From Calothrix sp. PCC 7103 (GTDB lineage: Bacteria; Cyanobacteriota; Cyanobacteriia; Cyanobacteriales; Nostocaceae), in assembly GCF_000331305.1 (NCBI RefSeq), contig NZ_KB217480.1, forward strand, positions 280,538 through 344,537: DNA of 64,000 bases, written 5' to 3'. This document shows positions 43,008 through 51,894 of the stretch, one piece after another. The stretch's first letter is position 1; each line of letters begins with the position of its first letter. The translations under genes were made by a program, and so were the position numbers. Under the pieces are notes generated by a model. The model was not told where the DNA came from, ran no database searches, and saw only the letters and a list, made by a program, of their open reading frames with translations.

Positions 43008-44072
43008 TTATAAATCGCCAAAATTTTGTACTTGTTTTAAACCCTCTTCTCGCCAATTATAATCATTATCATATTCTTCTAAAGCAAATAATCGCTCACT
43101 GCACAAAATTTGTAACAACAACGGCAGGCGCCTACTTTCCTCTAAAATCCAATTTATATCCTCTTCTGCAAATGGAATAGGAGAACTAGCTACTAATTCG
43201 CGCGCTTCATCCTCCGTTAGTGCATCTAGCATGGCAGTATATCCGAATATATTGAAAAACGGTGAACTATGTCCAGTACTGCGTGCGAGTTCAGTTGGTG
43301 ATGAGTGAGTGGCTAGAATAAATCCTAAATTTCCTTGTGTTTGGTTCGTTGCTAAAGAACGTAAGCTTTCCCAAAATTCGTCATCTAATTCTGGACAGCG
43401 TTGTAAACCTACACCAATTTCATCGAGTAAAATAACTGTGGGGTTTCGTAAATTATCACTAACTATATTCATAAAATCGCACAAGCTACAATTTTCCGGA
43501 TACTTTAAACCCATGCATTCCAAAATATAGCTCATTAATTTTTTTCTAGTTGCCATGCGATGGTCTTGAAAGTCTACAAATATCCACTTATAGTTTTTTG
43601 GATTTGGTAGCCAATCTGACTTTTGACCCTCACGCAGTTGCTCTACTGGAGTGGTGGTAATATTTTTTAGGTAGTGCAACAACGAAGTTTTACCAATGCG
43701 TCGTTTACCAATAATAGCTGCATTTTGTAGAGGATGCTTTTTAATTAAATTGAACAGCCGTTTTAGTTCCTTCTCACGTCCAAAAAATCTTGAAGGTTGA
43801 GTTACAGGTGCCCCAGTAATAAAAGGCGATAATTGTACAGGCACAACAGTATCCGTTTTATCAGCAACTTCTTGCCAGTCTAGTTCCAGCTTCTCGCAAA
43901 TGTCACAGAAATTAATATAGTCAACAGGCTTGCCACTGAGAAAGTTTTTCACAGTCGATAAAGCTAACCCAACATCGACAGCTAAAGCATTTTGACTGGG
44001 ATAACCGTTTCGCTGGAGAGATGATTTTACTCTTTCCAGATAATTTAGGTGAACCTTAAGCGAGCGCGCCAT
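43008..44072 (-). CDS. HTH-nSTAND ATPase
   Basis: 354 residues. N-terminal helix-turn-helix-like segment (NGYPSQNALAVDVGLALSTV then KNFLSGKPVDYINFCDICEK), followed by the FFGREKELKRLFNLIKKHPL lead-in of STAND ATPases, Walker A AAIIGKRRIGKTSLLHYLKN and Walker B VILLDEIGVGLQRCPEL. The HTH may bind DNA or act as an adaptor, as in other cyanobacterial HTH-STAND proteins. It is shorter than usual, with no sensor repeats after the ATPase. It lies 61 bp upstream of the membrane ATPase gene on the same strand, so co-expression is probable. Confidence 0.8.
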   Translation of the reverse strand: MARSLKVHLNYLERVKSSLQRNGYPSQNALAVDVGLALSTVKNFLSGKPVDYINFCDICEKLELDWQEVADKTDTVVPVQLSPFITGAPVTQPSRFFGREKELKRLFNLIKKHPLQNAAIIGKRRIGKTSLLHYLKNITTTPVEQLREGQKSDWLPNPKNYKWIFVDFQDHRMATRKKLMSYILECMGLKYPENCSLCDFMNIVSDNLRNPTVILLDEIGVGLQRCPELDDEFWESLRSLATNQTQGNLGFILATHSSPTELARSTGHSSPFFNIFGYTAMLDALTEDEARELVASSPIPFAEEDINWILEESRRLPLLLQILCSERLFALEEYDNDYNWREEGLKQVQNFGDL

Positions 44073-44338
44073 TTACTACCTAGTAATATTCAGAACTAAT
44101 ATATTCTTACACTAAACCACAAACACAACAGCTAACTTAAGCGCCGACTTCTAGCTGAGTAGTCATTAATATTACACAACCCCGTACCAAGCCAACTCTC
44201 ATAAAACCCAATCATTCACAAAACTACAAGCTCTTACATAGCCGACATTACAACACCTAAACTACTCCACCAACAACTCAACCAGCGCGCGGTTTAAATC
44301 TAAATATACGCAAAGCTTACAAAAAAGGAGTACAAAAC

Positions 44339-44590
44339 ATGCGTTCTTCAAACCTATCACCCGCTTTCATTCTAATTTTTTCCACAGTTTTATCACTAAC
44401 ATTTGCCTCCGGTGGAACATCCTTATGGTTAGCATCGCAACCTCAGTTATCTGACTACCAAGTGCGAATCATGGAAGATAGTAGTAGAACCTGGCACACA
44501 GGAATTGGTGTTTTATTTGGGTTATTAGGAAGTAAAGCAAACGAACTGCTCGACTCAGATAAAGATGATAAAGACGACGACGAAGAATAA
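44339..44590 (+). CDS. Small membrane protein, 83 residues
   Basis: ATG at 44339 with an AAAGGAG Shine-Dalgarno sequence nine bases upstream. Two hydrophobic stretches (AFILIFSTVLSLTFASGGTS and TGIGVLFGLLGSKANELL) and a strongly acidic tail (DSDKDDKDDDEE). No family recognised. Divergent from the conflict island. Confidence 0.6.
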   Translation: MRSSNLSPAFILIFSTVLSLTFASGGTSLWLASQPQLSDYQVRIMEDSSRTWHTGIGVLFGLLGSKANELLDSDKDDKDDDEE

Positions 44591-45201
44591 ATATTAAATT
44601 TATTTATATAGGCGCCTGGGAGTGACACTCAAGGGAAACGCATCTAAAAGCAGCGTGTCTTTACGCCGTTTTATCCATGCCTCCGCTAGATTCGCACAAA
44701 CTGAACGTGAAGAACAACGAATTTGCTCATTTTTTGTACTGATACGAACATTTTGCCACTGGCGCCAGGGGTATCTATACTCGTTGTTTATCCGGCAATT
44801 GGTAATAATACGAACTATATTAGTGATTAATTTACAATTATATGTGGAATGCTAGCATTTCCTGCTTTCGCGCGGGTCGAATGTTAATGAGCGAGGGAAT
44901 AGGCGCCTCGTGACATTGAACCTGTGTAGGGTAAGAGTCGCGTTCATAGCTCGGCGCCGTGACATCTCAAATTTCCACGCTGTGGGAAAAGTTGTATAAA
45001 GCATAACTCTTTCCGCAGAAGCGAGGATGCGGCAAGAAAAGCGCTTCCAATGGTTAAAGAGCATAAAATTTTAGTTTTTATTTAAAATTAATTTTGACTT
45101 TTGGGTGTATAGTTAAATACAACTTCTGTAAATATTGTCACTGTACGCTTCTTAAAAAGTTTTTCAGAGGCTTAATTTTGACTATAGTCAAGCTCATCTT
45201 T
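44591..45201. other. Intergenic region with degenerate repeats
   Basis: No convincing gene. It includes copy C of the WRQ element (44738-44830), four GGCGCC sites, and GC-rich debris at 44870-45050. The OLD nuclease frame technically opens at 45094 but its natural start is at 45202. Confidence 0.5.
44738..44830 (+). repeat. Degenerate dispersed element, copy C (WRQ element)
   Basis: CTGATACGAACATTTTGCCA, CTGGCGCCAGGGGTATCTAT, ACTCGTTGTTTATCCGG, CAATTGGTAATAATACGAAC. Encodes IRTFCHWRQGYLYSLFIRQL, the most coding-like of the three copies because it continues an open frame from 44622. Confidence 0.55.
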
Positions 45202-47085
45202 ATGTACATTTCCAAATTTCAACTTTTCAACTATAAATCTTTTTTAGACTCTGGCTTATTGGAATTTACACCAGGTATTAATATAGTTGTTGGACAGAAT
45301 AACGCAGGAAAAACGGCATTACTTGAAGCACTTACGCTCATTTTTACTGACGTACCACACCGAAGTCTTAAAACATTACCAAGTATCTCTTCAAATGCTA
45401 ACTCTAAGTCAAAATTAAATATTAATTTAACTTTTGATAAACAGGAATTATGTTCGTTAATAGATAGTTATCTGCTTCCACTTTTAATTTTACCAGTTTA
45501 CACCCAGGACGAGGATGGAGTTACACACGATGCGGAGATAGCATTTGAGTTATTTACAGAATGGTTAAAAACATCGGATTTAGTAGAATTGAATTTATCA
45601 CTTTTTAGTGCAAATTATGCAGAGCGTATCGACCTGGAAAATAGTGAGTTAGCATTTGGGATATATAGACCCGCATTATTAAATTCAAATGGACGATACT
45701 TATCTATTAATATAAAACGGACATCAGAAGATGTATTTAATTTATATCAAACAATACAGACGCAAATAACAGATACTATTGTATATAAATTATTAAACGT
45801 TTCTTATCAAAGAATTTATAGATTCTATGCGGAAAGATTAAATCTTGGAATTTGTAGTTTTGGAAGTAATTTTGATTTACAACCTAATGCATCAAACTTA
45901 GCTGAAGTTCTTAATAGTTTACAAGGAGTAAACCCGATACGCTTTGACCGTTTTAATCAATATGTATCCATAATTTTTCCACATATAAAAAGAATTACGC
46001 TTCAACCTAGAAATAATAATCAAGTTGAAATTATGGTATGGACTGTAGACCCTGAGACTGAAAGAGCAGATTTAGCTATTTCACTGTCATCATGTGGAAC
46101 AGGAATTGGTCAAGTTTTAGCTATTTTATATGTAGTGATGAATTCGCCAGAACCACGAACTATTATTATTGACGAACCACAATCATTTTTACACCCAGGT
46201 GCAGCAAGAAAACTTATTGAAATATTAAAGGATTTTCCACAGCATCAATATATTATTGCAACTCATTCATCCACAATAATCTCTGCTGCAAATCCTGATA
46301 AAATAGTAATGCTTAAATATGAAAATTGTGAAACAAAAGCATCAGTGATAGACGCAAAGGAGACAACAGAGCAGCGTATTCTCTTAGCTGAAGTAGGAGT
46401 AAGTTTGTCTGATGTTTTTGGAGCTGATAATATTCTTTGGGTAGAAGGTCCAACAGAGGAGCGATGTTTCCCATTAATATTACAGAAAGTCGCGAAAATT
46501 CCCTTAAGAGGTACAAACATTCTCGCTGTTAAAAATACGGGTGATTTCGATGGTAAACGAGCAGAATTAATATTTGATATTTATGATAAGCTGAGTGGAG
46601 GAACAAGTTTATTTCCACCTGCAATTGGTTTTTTGTTTGATAGCGAAGGGAAACCAAAAAGTAAGCTTGACGATTTGAAAAAGAGAAGCAAAAGACCAGT
46701 CGAATTTTTACCTCGACGCATGTATGAAAATTATCTGCTTCATCCAGAAGCAATAGCAAGTGTCATCAATGAGGATGATGAATATCGGGAACATCCCCTT
46801 ACAAGCCAAGAAGTTGAAGAATGGCTTAATCAACAAAGACAACAAGGTAGTTGTTTACCTAAAGGTATTGAAGTTCAGGGGGTTTTGGAGAAGGATGAAT
46901 GGGAGCGTAAAGTTGATGCTGCGAACCTTCTCAAGAATTTATTTTCCCATTTTTGTGAAACGCGATTAGAATTTTCAAAAACCAAACACTCTTTTAAGTT
47001 AACCCAATACTTAGCTGATAATGACCCTGATTATTTATCGGAAATAGCAGAGTTACTAAAAACAATAATTTCAAGCCAAAAATAA
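45202..47085 (+). CDS. OLD-family ATP-dependent endonuclease (ABC ATPase plus TOPRIM)
   Basis: About 627 residues from the ATG at 45202 (MYISKFQLFNYKSFLDSGLL), the standard OLD start; the frame upstream lacks homology. Walker A NIVVGQNNAGKTALLEALTL; ABC-type signature region SLSSCGTGIGQVLAILYVVM; Walker B TIIIDEPQSFLHPGAARKLI; H-loop in QYIIATHSSTIISAAN. The TOPRIM nuclease has Glu in ILWVEGPTEERCFPLILQKV and acidic residues in GFLFDSEGKPKSK. OLD nucleases block phage growth or process DNA; class 1 members stand alone, and no UvrD-like GajB partner is adjacent, so this is not a Gabija pair. Confidence 0.9.
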   Translation: MYISKFQLFNYKSFLDSGLLEFTPGINIVVGQNNAGKTALLEALTLIFTDVPHRSLKTLPSISSNANSKSKLNINLTFDKQELCSLIDSYLLPLLILPVYTQDEDGVTHDAEIAFELFTEWLKTSDLVELNLSLFSANYAERIDLENSELAFGIYRPALLNSNGRYLSINIKRTSEDVFNLYQTIQTQITDTIVYKLLNVSYQRIYRFYAERLNLGICSFGSNFDLQPNASNLAEVLNSLQGVNPIRFDRFNQYVSIIFPHIKRITLQPRNNNQVEIMVWTVDPETERADLAISLSSCGTGIGQVLAILYVVMNSPEPRTIIIDEPQSFLHPGAARKLIEILKDFPQHQYIIATHSSTIISAANPDKIVMLKYENCETKASVIDAKETTEQRILLAEVGVSLSDVFGADNILWVEGPTEERCFPLILQKVAKIPLRGTNILAVKNTGDFDGKRAELIFDIYDKLSGGTSLFPPAIGFLFDSEGKPKSKLDDLKKRSKRPVEFLPRRMYENYLLHPEAIASVINEDDEYREHPLTSQEVEEWLNQQRQQGSCLPKGIEVQGVLEKDEWERKVDAANLLKNLFSHFCETRLEFSKTKHSFKLTQYLADNDPDYLSEIAELLKTIISSQK

Positions 47086-47149
47086 CTAACGAGAATAATA
47101 TATTTATCCTAAAAACCCCCAGCAATCCCCAGAGTAACCAACCACACCA

Positions 47150-48268
47150 TTAACCCTCGATACCCAATATTGCTTCCAACTGAGATAATATCGGCGCCAA
47201 CTTATCATGCAGTTCCGGATTATCCCATGCCTTGCTTCTCCTAAAATTATTGTAAGCATTCTCCATACGACTTTGCAGTTGAGCTTTTTGGGGAGCAGGA
47301 TTATACTTTTTAACTTCCGCGCGGATTTCCTTTAAACTCAAATCGTACTCAATAGCATTTTCCAACAACTCAGTCCTATCCTCGTCCGATTTTACCTTGC
47401 TAATCTCCAATGCCTTCGTATACTCAATGCTTCCCGCGCGCAGTGCAGCTAAAACATCCTCTTGTAAATTCAACAACGATAGTCGCGTGCGGATAAATGA
47501 TTGCCAATTCATCTTACCCAACTCGTTAAACACCTGCTCAACAATAAACGCCTCCTTAGTACTCAAAACGTTTCCGGTACTTTTTTTTCTCAAAGAATTA
47601 TCCATCCTGTAGAGAAACAACGCGACTTTATCGGTATCGCATTCCAACCGCAGCGTTAATAATTTTAGTATTGCTTCTGCCTCGTCGAGCGGATTCAAAT
47701 CCTCACGCAACAAGTTTTCTGTCAAAGCGTATTGGGTTGCTTCCGCATCGGACATTGCCAAAACAGTTGCAGGTATTTCAGTTAAACCAACATTTTTAGC
47801 AGCTTTAAATCTTCTCTCCCCTGCAACCAACTCATAGTTACCATCTGGTAAAGAACGTACCAATACTGGTTGAAGAACACCCGAACTGCGTACACTGGAG
47901 GTTAAAGACTCCATTTTATCTTTATCAAAATAGCGTCGCGGCTGGCTATTGGGTAAAACAATCTTCTCAAGTGGTAATAAATTAGAGTTTAAAGCAATAT
48001 GTTCTTCTTCTTGCACCCCATCACTACTAGTAACTACGGCATCAATAGTATCAAAAGTTTTATCCGTAGTTACCAATGGCGCCACTACATCCACAGTATC
48101 TTCTTCCAATTTTGATGGCGCCAACTCAGATAAATCAACAAAATCATTATCATTTTTATCCGCATTTATAATTGAATTTTTATCATCTTCTGTACTCGAT
48201 TTTTGGCGCCGAGTCTTTGTTCTTGACGTGCCAGCAGTCGTTTTTTTAGGTGTAGAAGTACGAGTCAT
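47150..48268 (-). CDS. ParB/RepB/Spo0J-family partition protein
   Basis: 372 residues. Low-complexity polar N-terminus, then the ParB/Srx core: LPLEKIVLPNSQPRRYFDKD, SGVLQPVLVRSLPDGNYELV, AGERRFKAAKNVGLTEIPAT and ALTENLLREDLNPLDEAEAI (about 95-200), and a helix-turn-helix region after it. The GERR motif is the CTP-binding signature of ParB CTPases. No parA is next to it; only a truncated parA exists at 5390. It could act with a chromosomal or other plasmid ParA. A parS site was not identified. Confidence 0.9.
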   Translation of the reverse strand: MTRTSTPKKTTAGTSRTKTRRQKSSTEDDKNSIINADKNDNDFVDLSELAPSKLEEDTVDVVAPLVTTDKTFDTIDAVVTSSDGVQEEEHIALNSNLLPLEKIVLPNSQPRRYFDKDKMESLTSSVRSSGVLQPVLVRSLPDGNYELVAGERRFKAAKNVGLTEIPATVLAMSDAEATQYALTENLLREDLNPLDEAEAILKLLTLRLECDTDKVALFLYRMDNSLRKKSTGNVLSTKEAFIVEQVFNELGKMNWQSFIRTRLSLLNLQEDVLAALRAGSIEYTKALEISKVKSDEDRTELLENAIEYDLSLKEIRAEVKKYNPAPQKAQLQSRMENAYNNFRRSKAWDNPELHDKLAPILSQLEAILGIEG

Positions 48269-48340
48269 GTGTCAATTATTGCCCCAATTGCTATCTTAAA
48301 ATTCTTTTATCACCATCACCTTCATAACACACTTTGACCG

Positions 48341-48392
48341 CCTTGGAATCAATTCCAAGGCTAATAGTTTAAGTCCATTAAAATGGACTTAA
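48341..48392. repeat. Two adjacent perfect hairpins
   Basis: CCTTGGAAT with ATTCCAAGG (2-nt spacer), then TTAAGTCCAT with ATGGACTTAA (4-nt loop). Typical cyanobacterial intergenic palindromes; the second is followed by A-rich DNA and could terminate parB-side or opposing transcription. Confidence 0.7.
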
Positions 48393-48445
48393 AAAGTAAA
48401 AACACAAATACTTTAATGAACAAGAATTTAATAACTTGCATGTAT

Positions 48446-48515
48446 TTGTGGTACGGGCATCTTGCCCGTTTGTAATATTCCAAGCGCAGGCAGGATGCCT
48501 GTTCCACAAGAAAAA
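48446..48515. repeat. Cruciform repeat (GGCATCTTGCC/GGCAGGATGCC type)
   Basis: Outer arms TTGTGG and CCACAA enclose two inner hairpins ACGGGCATCTTGCCCGT and CAGGCAGGATGCCTG. This is a widely dispersed cyanobacterial repeat class. Confidence 0.75.
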
Positions 48516-48616
48516 TTGCACTTTATTTAATCCACATTCCTAAGCTTTAAGGGAAGCAGATTATTTCATATTTTAGTCTTGTACAGAGGGCGCCCGCAAC
48601 TCCCAACTCACCAAAA

Positions 48617-48745
48617 CGCGCACCAAGGATAAATACTGAATTTCTACTCCCTCAATAAACATTCATTTATGTCAATAAAACGCAAAATTAGGACTTACAG
48701 CCTGCGTAGGCAGGCTTTGCTCGTATAGACCTACCCTTCTAGGGT
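48617..48745. repeat. Relic related to the MITE at 56981-57133
   Basis: GCACCAAGGATAAATACT, AATAAACATTCATTTATGTC, then AGCCTGCGTAGGCAGGCTTT and CCCTTCTAGGGTGGAG align over the whole length with the MITE at 56981-57133. The outer 10 bases of both ends have decayed. Confidence 0.7.
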
Positions 48746-49110
48746 GGAGGGGAACGGAATACACGACACAACACACAATACGAAACACGCGACACAAAAC
48801 ACGAGGCGCCAACACTCACACTCATGCATCCAATATCACAAGAAAAAGCCGTATAATCCCTCATACAAAATCACCCTAACCGCAGTATCCCTTATCACAC
48901 ACCTCACCCGCCAATCAATAACGCATCCCACTTTATAATGCCAGCAATGCAACATAAATTCATATTCAGTATAAGTTGATAAAAACATTACCAGTATACA
49001 GAGTAAACAGGCGCCTTTATATAGAGAGGAAATAAATGTCCGGGAACAGTGTTTATCGGTCATAATGATGCATAGAGTCAGCATCATTATATATATTGAG
49101 GCAATCTGTA

Positions 49111-50181
49111 ATGGAAGGCGCCGCGCACTCAAGCATCGACAAAACCCAATTGAGCGAGGCGATTGCTCATTTATCACCTGAACAGTTAGCATTTATTCAG
49201 GCAACTGTTGATGCGGTAGTCAAAGCAACAGGTAATACTAAAATTACAGGCGCCAACACAACAAGCGAATTATTCAGCAGTTGGTTAGGTTCACGCGAAT
49301 CTGAGCAAACAGCGCGCGCTTACCGTAATGACGTAATGCATTTTGTCCAATACAAATTAGGTATTGACTACCCCGACCTCGATGATTTGAATTTGCACAC
49401 CATCACCAAAGAAGACGTAGATAATTACAAAGCTTATCTATTAAAGAAAGAAACAATGGGACATATTGCGCGCGCATCAGTTAGACGGCGCCTTGCATCA
49501 CTCAAAAGTTTTTTGCGGTATGCTTGTGACGTTGGGTATCTACGCGCAAACCCAGCGATGTTATTAAAAGTGCCAGCCGAACGTAAGAAGATAAAAGAGC
49601 GAACACTTTCTGTCACCGAAATAGAAATGATGAGCGATGCGGCAGTTTTAGCAATAAGCGGCGCCAAAACACCTCAGAAAAAAATTCAGGCACAGCGCAA
49701 CTACTTAGTATTCGAGTTATTTTATTGTGGAGGGTTTAGAGTTGGCGAAGTTGCCACACTCACCTGGAATGCAATACACCTCAACCAATCAGGATTACCA
49801 TATATAAAAGTAGTGGGGAAAGGAGACAAAGAACGCGACGTGCGTATCCCAACAGAACTTTATCAATTTTTACTAGCCAACCGTCGGCGCCCAAACGATA
49901 AAACAGAACCCATCTTCACCAGTCAAAAAACCTCAGAACCCGTAACCGACAGACATATTCGCCGCATCATCAAAGATATTGCAGTATCCGCAGGACTAAC
50001 ACGCATACCCTCACCCCACTGGTTAAGACACTCCCACGCAACCCACGCAGCTCAAAACACACCCATCCACGTAATTACCAAAACACTAGGACACTCCAGC
50101 GGTAAAATTACCATCGATAACTACCTGCACGCCGGAGAAGATGAAGCAAGTTCCCTTAACCTTGGTCGTTGGCGCCGTTAA
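49111..50181 (+). CDS. XerC/D-like tyrosine recombinase (integrase)
   Basis: 356 residues from the ATG at 49111. N-terminal SAM-like core-binding domain (TSELFSSWLGSRESEQTARA, VDNYKAYLLKKETMGHIARA). The catalytic domain has Arg in CGGFRVGEVATLTW, Lys in VVGKGDKERDVRIP, HWLRHSHATHAAQ (His-x-x-Arg), LGHSSGKITIDNY with the His and the nucleophilic Tyr. All six catalytic positions are present. Seven GGCGCC sites lie in the gene, one at its very end. It could resolve dimers or mobilise the replicon. A broken duplicate is at 56799-56880. Confidence 0.92.
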   Translation: MEGAAHSSIDKTQLSEAIAHLSPEQLAFIQATVDAVVKATGNTKITGANTTSELFSSWLGSRESEQTARAYRNDVMHFVQYKLGIDYPDLDDLNLHTITKEDVDNYKAYLLKKETMGHIARASVRRRLASLKSFLRYACDVGYLRANPAMLLKVPAERKKIKERTLSVTEIEMMSDAAVLAISGAKTPQKKIQAQRNYLVFELFYCGGFRVGEVATLTWNAIHLNQSGLPYIKVVGKGDKERDVRIPTELYQFLLANRRRPNDKTEPIFTSQKTSEPVTDRHIRRIIKDIAVSAGLTRIPSPHWLRHSHATHAAQNTPIHVITKTLGHSSGKITIDNYLHAGEDEASSLNLGRWRR

Positions 50182-50207
50182 AAAAGCAAATTCGTGGCGC
50201 CCTTAAT

Positions 50208-50255
50208 AGACGTTGAGCCGAGATACGTGTAAAAACCTGCAAGATGGTCTGGAAA
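50208..50255 (+). repeat. Left 48-bp inverted repeat of the Tn3-family transposon
   Basis: Begins AGACGTTGAGCCGAGATACG and ends GATGGTCTGGAAA. It matches the reverse complement of 54621-54668 at 47 of 48 positions. Confidence 0.92.
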
Positions 50256-50274
50256 CAATTGCTATATCTAGGTT

Positions 50275-50733
50275 TTAGCTATTTTGACTTACTTGTTTAT
50301 ATGGCTTTCCGCATACAGCGCAGAATTTATACCTAAACGACACTACTAGTTCGCCACAGTGAGTACAACTAGAACGTAGTTGTGTCCCGCAAAGATAACA
50401 ATACTTAGCTTTAATATTACTCCACGCTTCATCAGTAGCACTACCAGGTTTCCAACATCGAGGGCAAAATCTTATTCCTTGGACTGGTTTGACCTCGGAG
50501 CCTTTTATTACAGCTTCTAGATACTCAACAGGCGCCCCTAACCCAACTGCAATGCCCTGTAGTGTTTTGTGGCTGAGTTTTGTTGTCAGCCCCCGTTCAA
50601 TCTTCCCTACAGAGCGTTCATGGATACCTGCGGCATCAGCTAACTCAAATTGAGTTAAATTGAGTGCCTTTCTAACCCGCAAAACATAGGCTGCAAGCGA
50701 TTCTCCAGCTTGAGGGGCTTTAAAAGTATCCAT
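50275..50733 (-). CDS. XRE-family regulator with a C-terminal zinc ribbon
   Basis: 152 residues. Helix-turn-helix of the XRE/Cro type at about 15-75 (RVRKALNLTQFELADAAGIH, ERSVGKIERGLTTKLSHKTL), then cysteine pairs IRFCPRCWKPG, KYCYLCGTQL, CTHCGELV and KFCAVCGKPY, four CxxC knuckles forming a double zinc ribbon. Divergent from the tyrosine recombinase inside the transposon, so it probably represses transposon genes from the shared 50734-50809 intergenic region. The HTH plus double zinc ribbon combination is not common in Tn3-family elements that I know. Confidence 0.8.
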   Translation of the reverse strand: MDTFKAPQAGESLAAYVLRVRKALNLTQFELADAAGIHERSVGKIERGLTTKLSHKTLQGIAVGLGAPVEYLEAVIKGSEVKPVQGIRFCPRCWKPGSATDEAWSNIKAKYCYLCGTQLRSSCTHCGELVVSFRYKFCAVCGKPYKQVSQNS

Positions 50734-50809
50734 GATTTGCTACCAATATCTTCTTAAAAAGATATATAATTTGTTCATGAATAACCTTGATGTAAACACA
50801 TAAATTTGA

Positions 50810-51712
50810 GTGAATAAGGCTGTAACTTTAGCCACTGTTGCGATTAAATTTTTAGAACGTCCTGGTTTGGCACCGACAACTAGGGAGACTTACGAACTTA
50901 CACTCGCACCTTTGTTATCAGAGTATGGAAGTTGGTCAATAGAAATTCTCAGTAAACAAACGTTAATCGAGTATTTAAAGGGTCTAGGTCATTTAAAATA
51001 CACAACACACCATAAGCATCAAGCAATACTACAAAGTTTATTGAATTTTGCTGTTGAACAAGGGTATATAAAGTTCAACCCAATACACGGACTCAAACAA
51101 CGTCTTCCCGACCGGGAGAAAGGGGAGCATTTAACCGATGATAAGATAAGATATCTAACTACTGAACAATTAAATATACTATATTCCTCCGTAGAAAAGG
51201 ACTATCGCACAGCTGCAATAATTAGTTTACTGCATCGCACAGGATGTAGAATAGGAGAGGTTTTAGCACTTGATTTAGAAGACATAGACATTAAAAATCA
51301 GAAATTTCAAGTGTTGGGGAAAGGTAACAAGCAACGCTGGTGTTTTTACAGTGATGATGCAGCGAATGCGTTAGCTAAATATTTAAAATATACTAGGCAT
51401 CAACAGCATCGTGCTTTGTTTACAGCACAACACCCAGTCACGCTTAAAGTAAGTAAAATTAGCTATCACACATTGCATGATAATTGGCGAGAAGTAACCA
51501 ATAAACATCCGGAATTAAACGGTGTTCGTATCCATGATTTAAGACACACGTTTGCGTGTGAGCGCGTAGGTTTAGTATCAATTGAAGAATTACGTGCGCT
51601 TATGGGACATGAAAGCATTCAAACAACTTTACAATACCAAAAAGTGACTTCGTTGAAAGCTGAATCAGCCGCGCGCCGCGCCTTTAATGCTCTAATGAAT
51701 ATAGATGTCTAG
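50810..51712 (+). CDS. Tyrosine recombinase of the transposon (TnpI-like)
   Basis: 300 residues from a GTG. Core-binding domain (LAPTTRETYELTLAPLLSEY) and catalytic domain: Arg in HRTGCRIGEVLALDLEDIDI, Lys in VLGKGNKQRWC, RIHDLRHTFACERVG, and LMGHESIQTTLQYQK with the terminal Tyr. All catalytic residues are present. Between the 48-bp repeats and before tnpA, it is the likely cointegrate resolvase, as TnpI is in Tn4430. Its recombination site should be in the intergenic DNA on either side. Confidence 0.88.
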   Translation: MNKAVTLATVAIKFLERPGLAPTTRETYELTLAPLLSEYGSWSIEILSKQTLIEYLKGLGHLKYTTHHKHQAILQSLLNFAVEQGYIKFNPIHGLKQRLPDREKGEHLTDDKIRYLTTEQLNILYSSVEKDYRTAAIISLLHRTGCRIGEVLALDLEDIDIKNQKFQVLGKGNKQRWCFYSDDAANALAKYLKYTRHQQHRALFTAQHPVTLKVSKISYHTLHDNWREVTNKHPELNGVRIHDLRHTFACERVGLVSIEELRALMGHESIQTTLQYQKVTSLKAESAARRAFNALMNIDV

Positions 51713-51894
51713 TGAGTAAGATTAGTCATTATTACAATACATAAATATGCCATACAAGTGTATTAAGCAAGCACTTTTAATAAAATATTTTGAATGTGTA
51801 TTCAAAAGAATATAAAATACCTTTGGGTTGAAGAGTGAGGGATAAACCATTTTTTGGTCATCCCTGGCTACTTTGTGTTGCAAATATTACCTTA

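Larger units (their letters stand above)
48269..49110. other. Intergenic region full of palindromic repeats, upstream of the integrase
   Basis: No gene seen in 840 bp. It holds two hairpins (48341-48392), a cruciform repeat (48446-48515) and a MITE relic (48617-48745), plus ACAC-rich short repeats at 48760-48850 (ACACGACACAACACAC). Confidence 0.6.

Noticed and set aside
45094-47085. OLD nuclease as half of a Gabija system
   Set aside because: No UvrD-like helicase gene lies beside it; the next genes are parB (convergent) and a small membrane protein.
48760-48850. ACAC-rich short repeats as a CRISPR-like array
   Set aside because: The repeats are 5-8 bp, irregular and without spacers of constant length.
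49111-51712. The two tyrosine recombinases as a XerC/XerD pair
   Set aside because: The second lies inside the 48-bp repeats of a Tn3-family transposon and is better explained as its resolvase.
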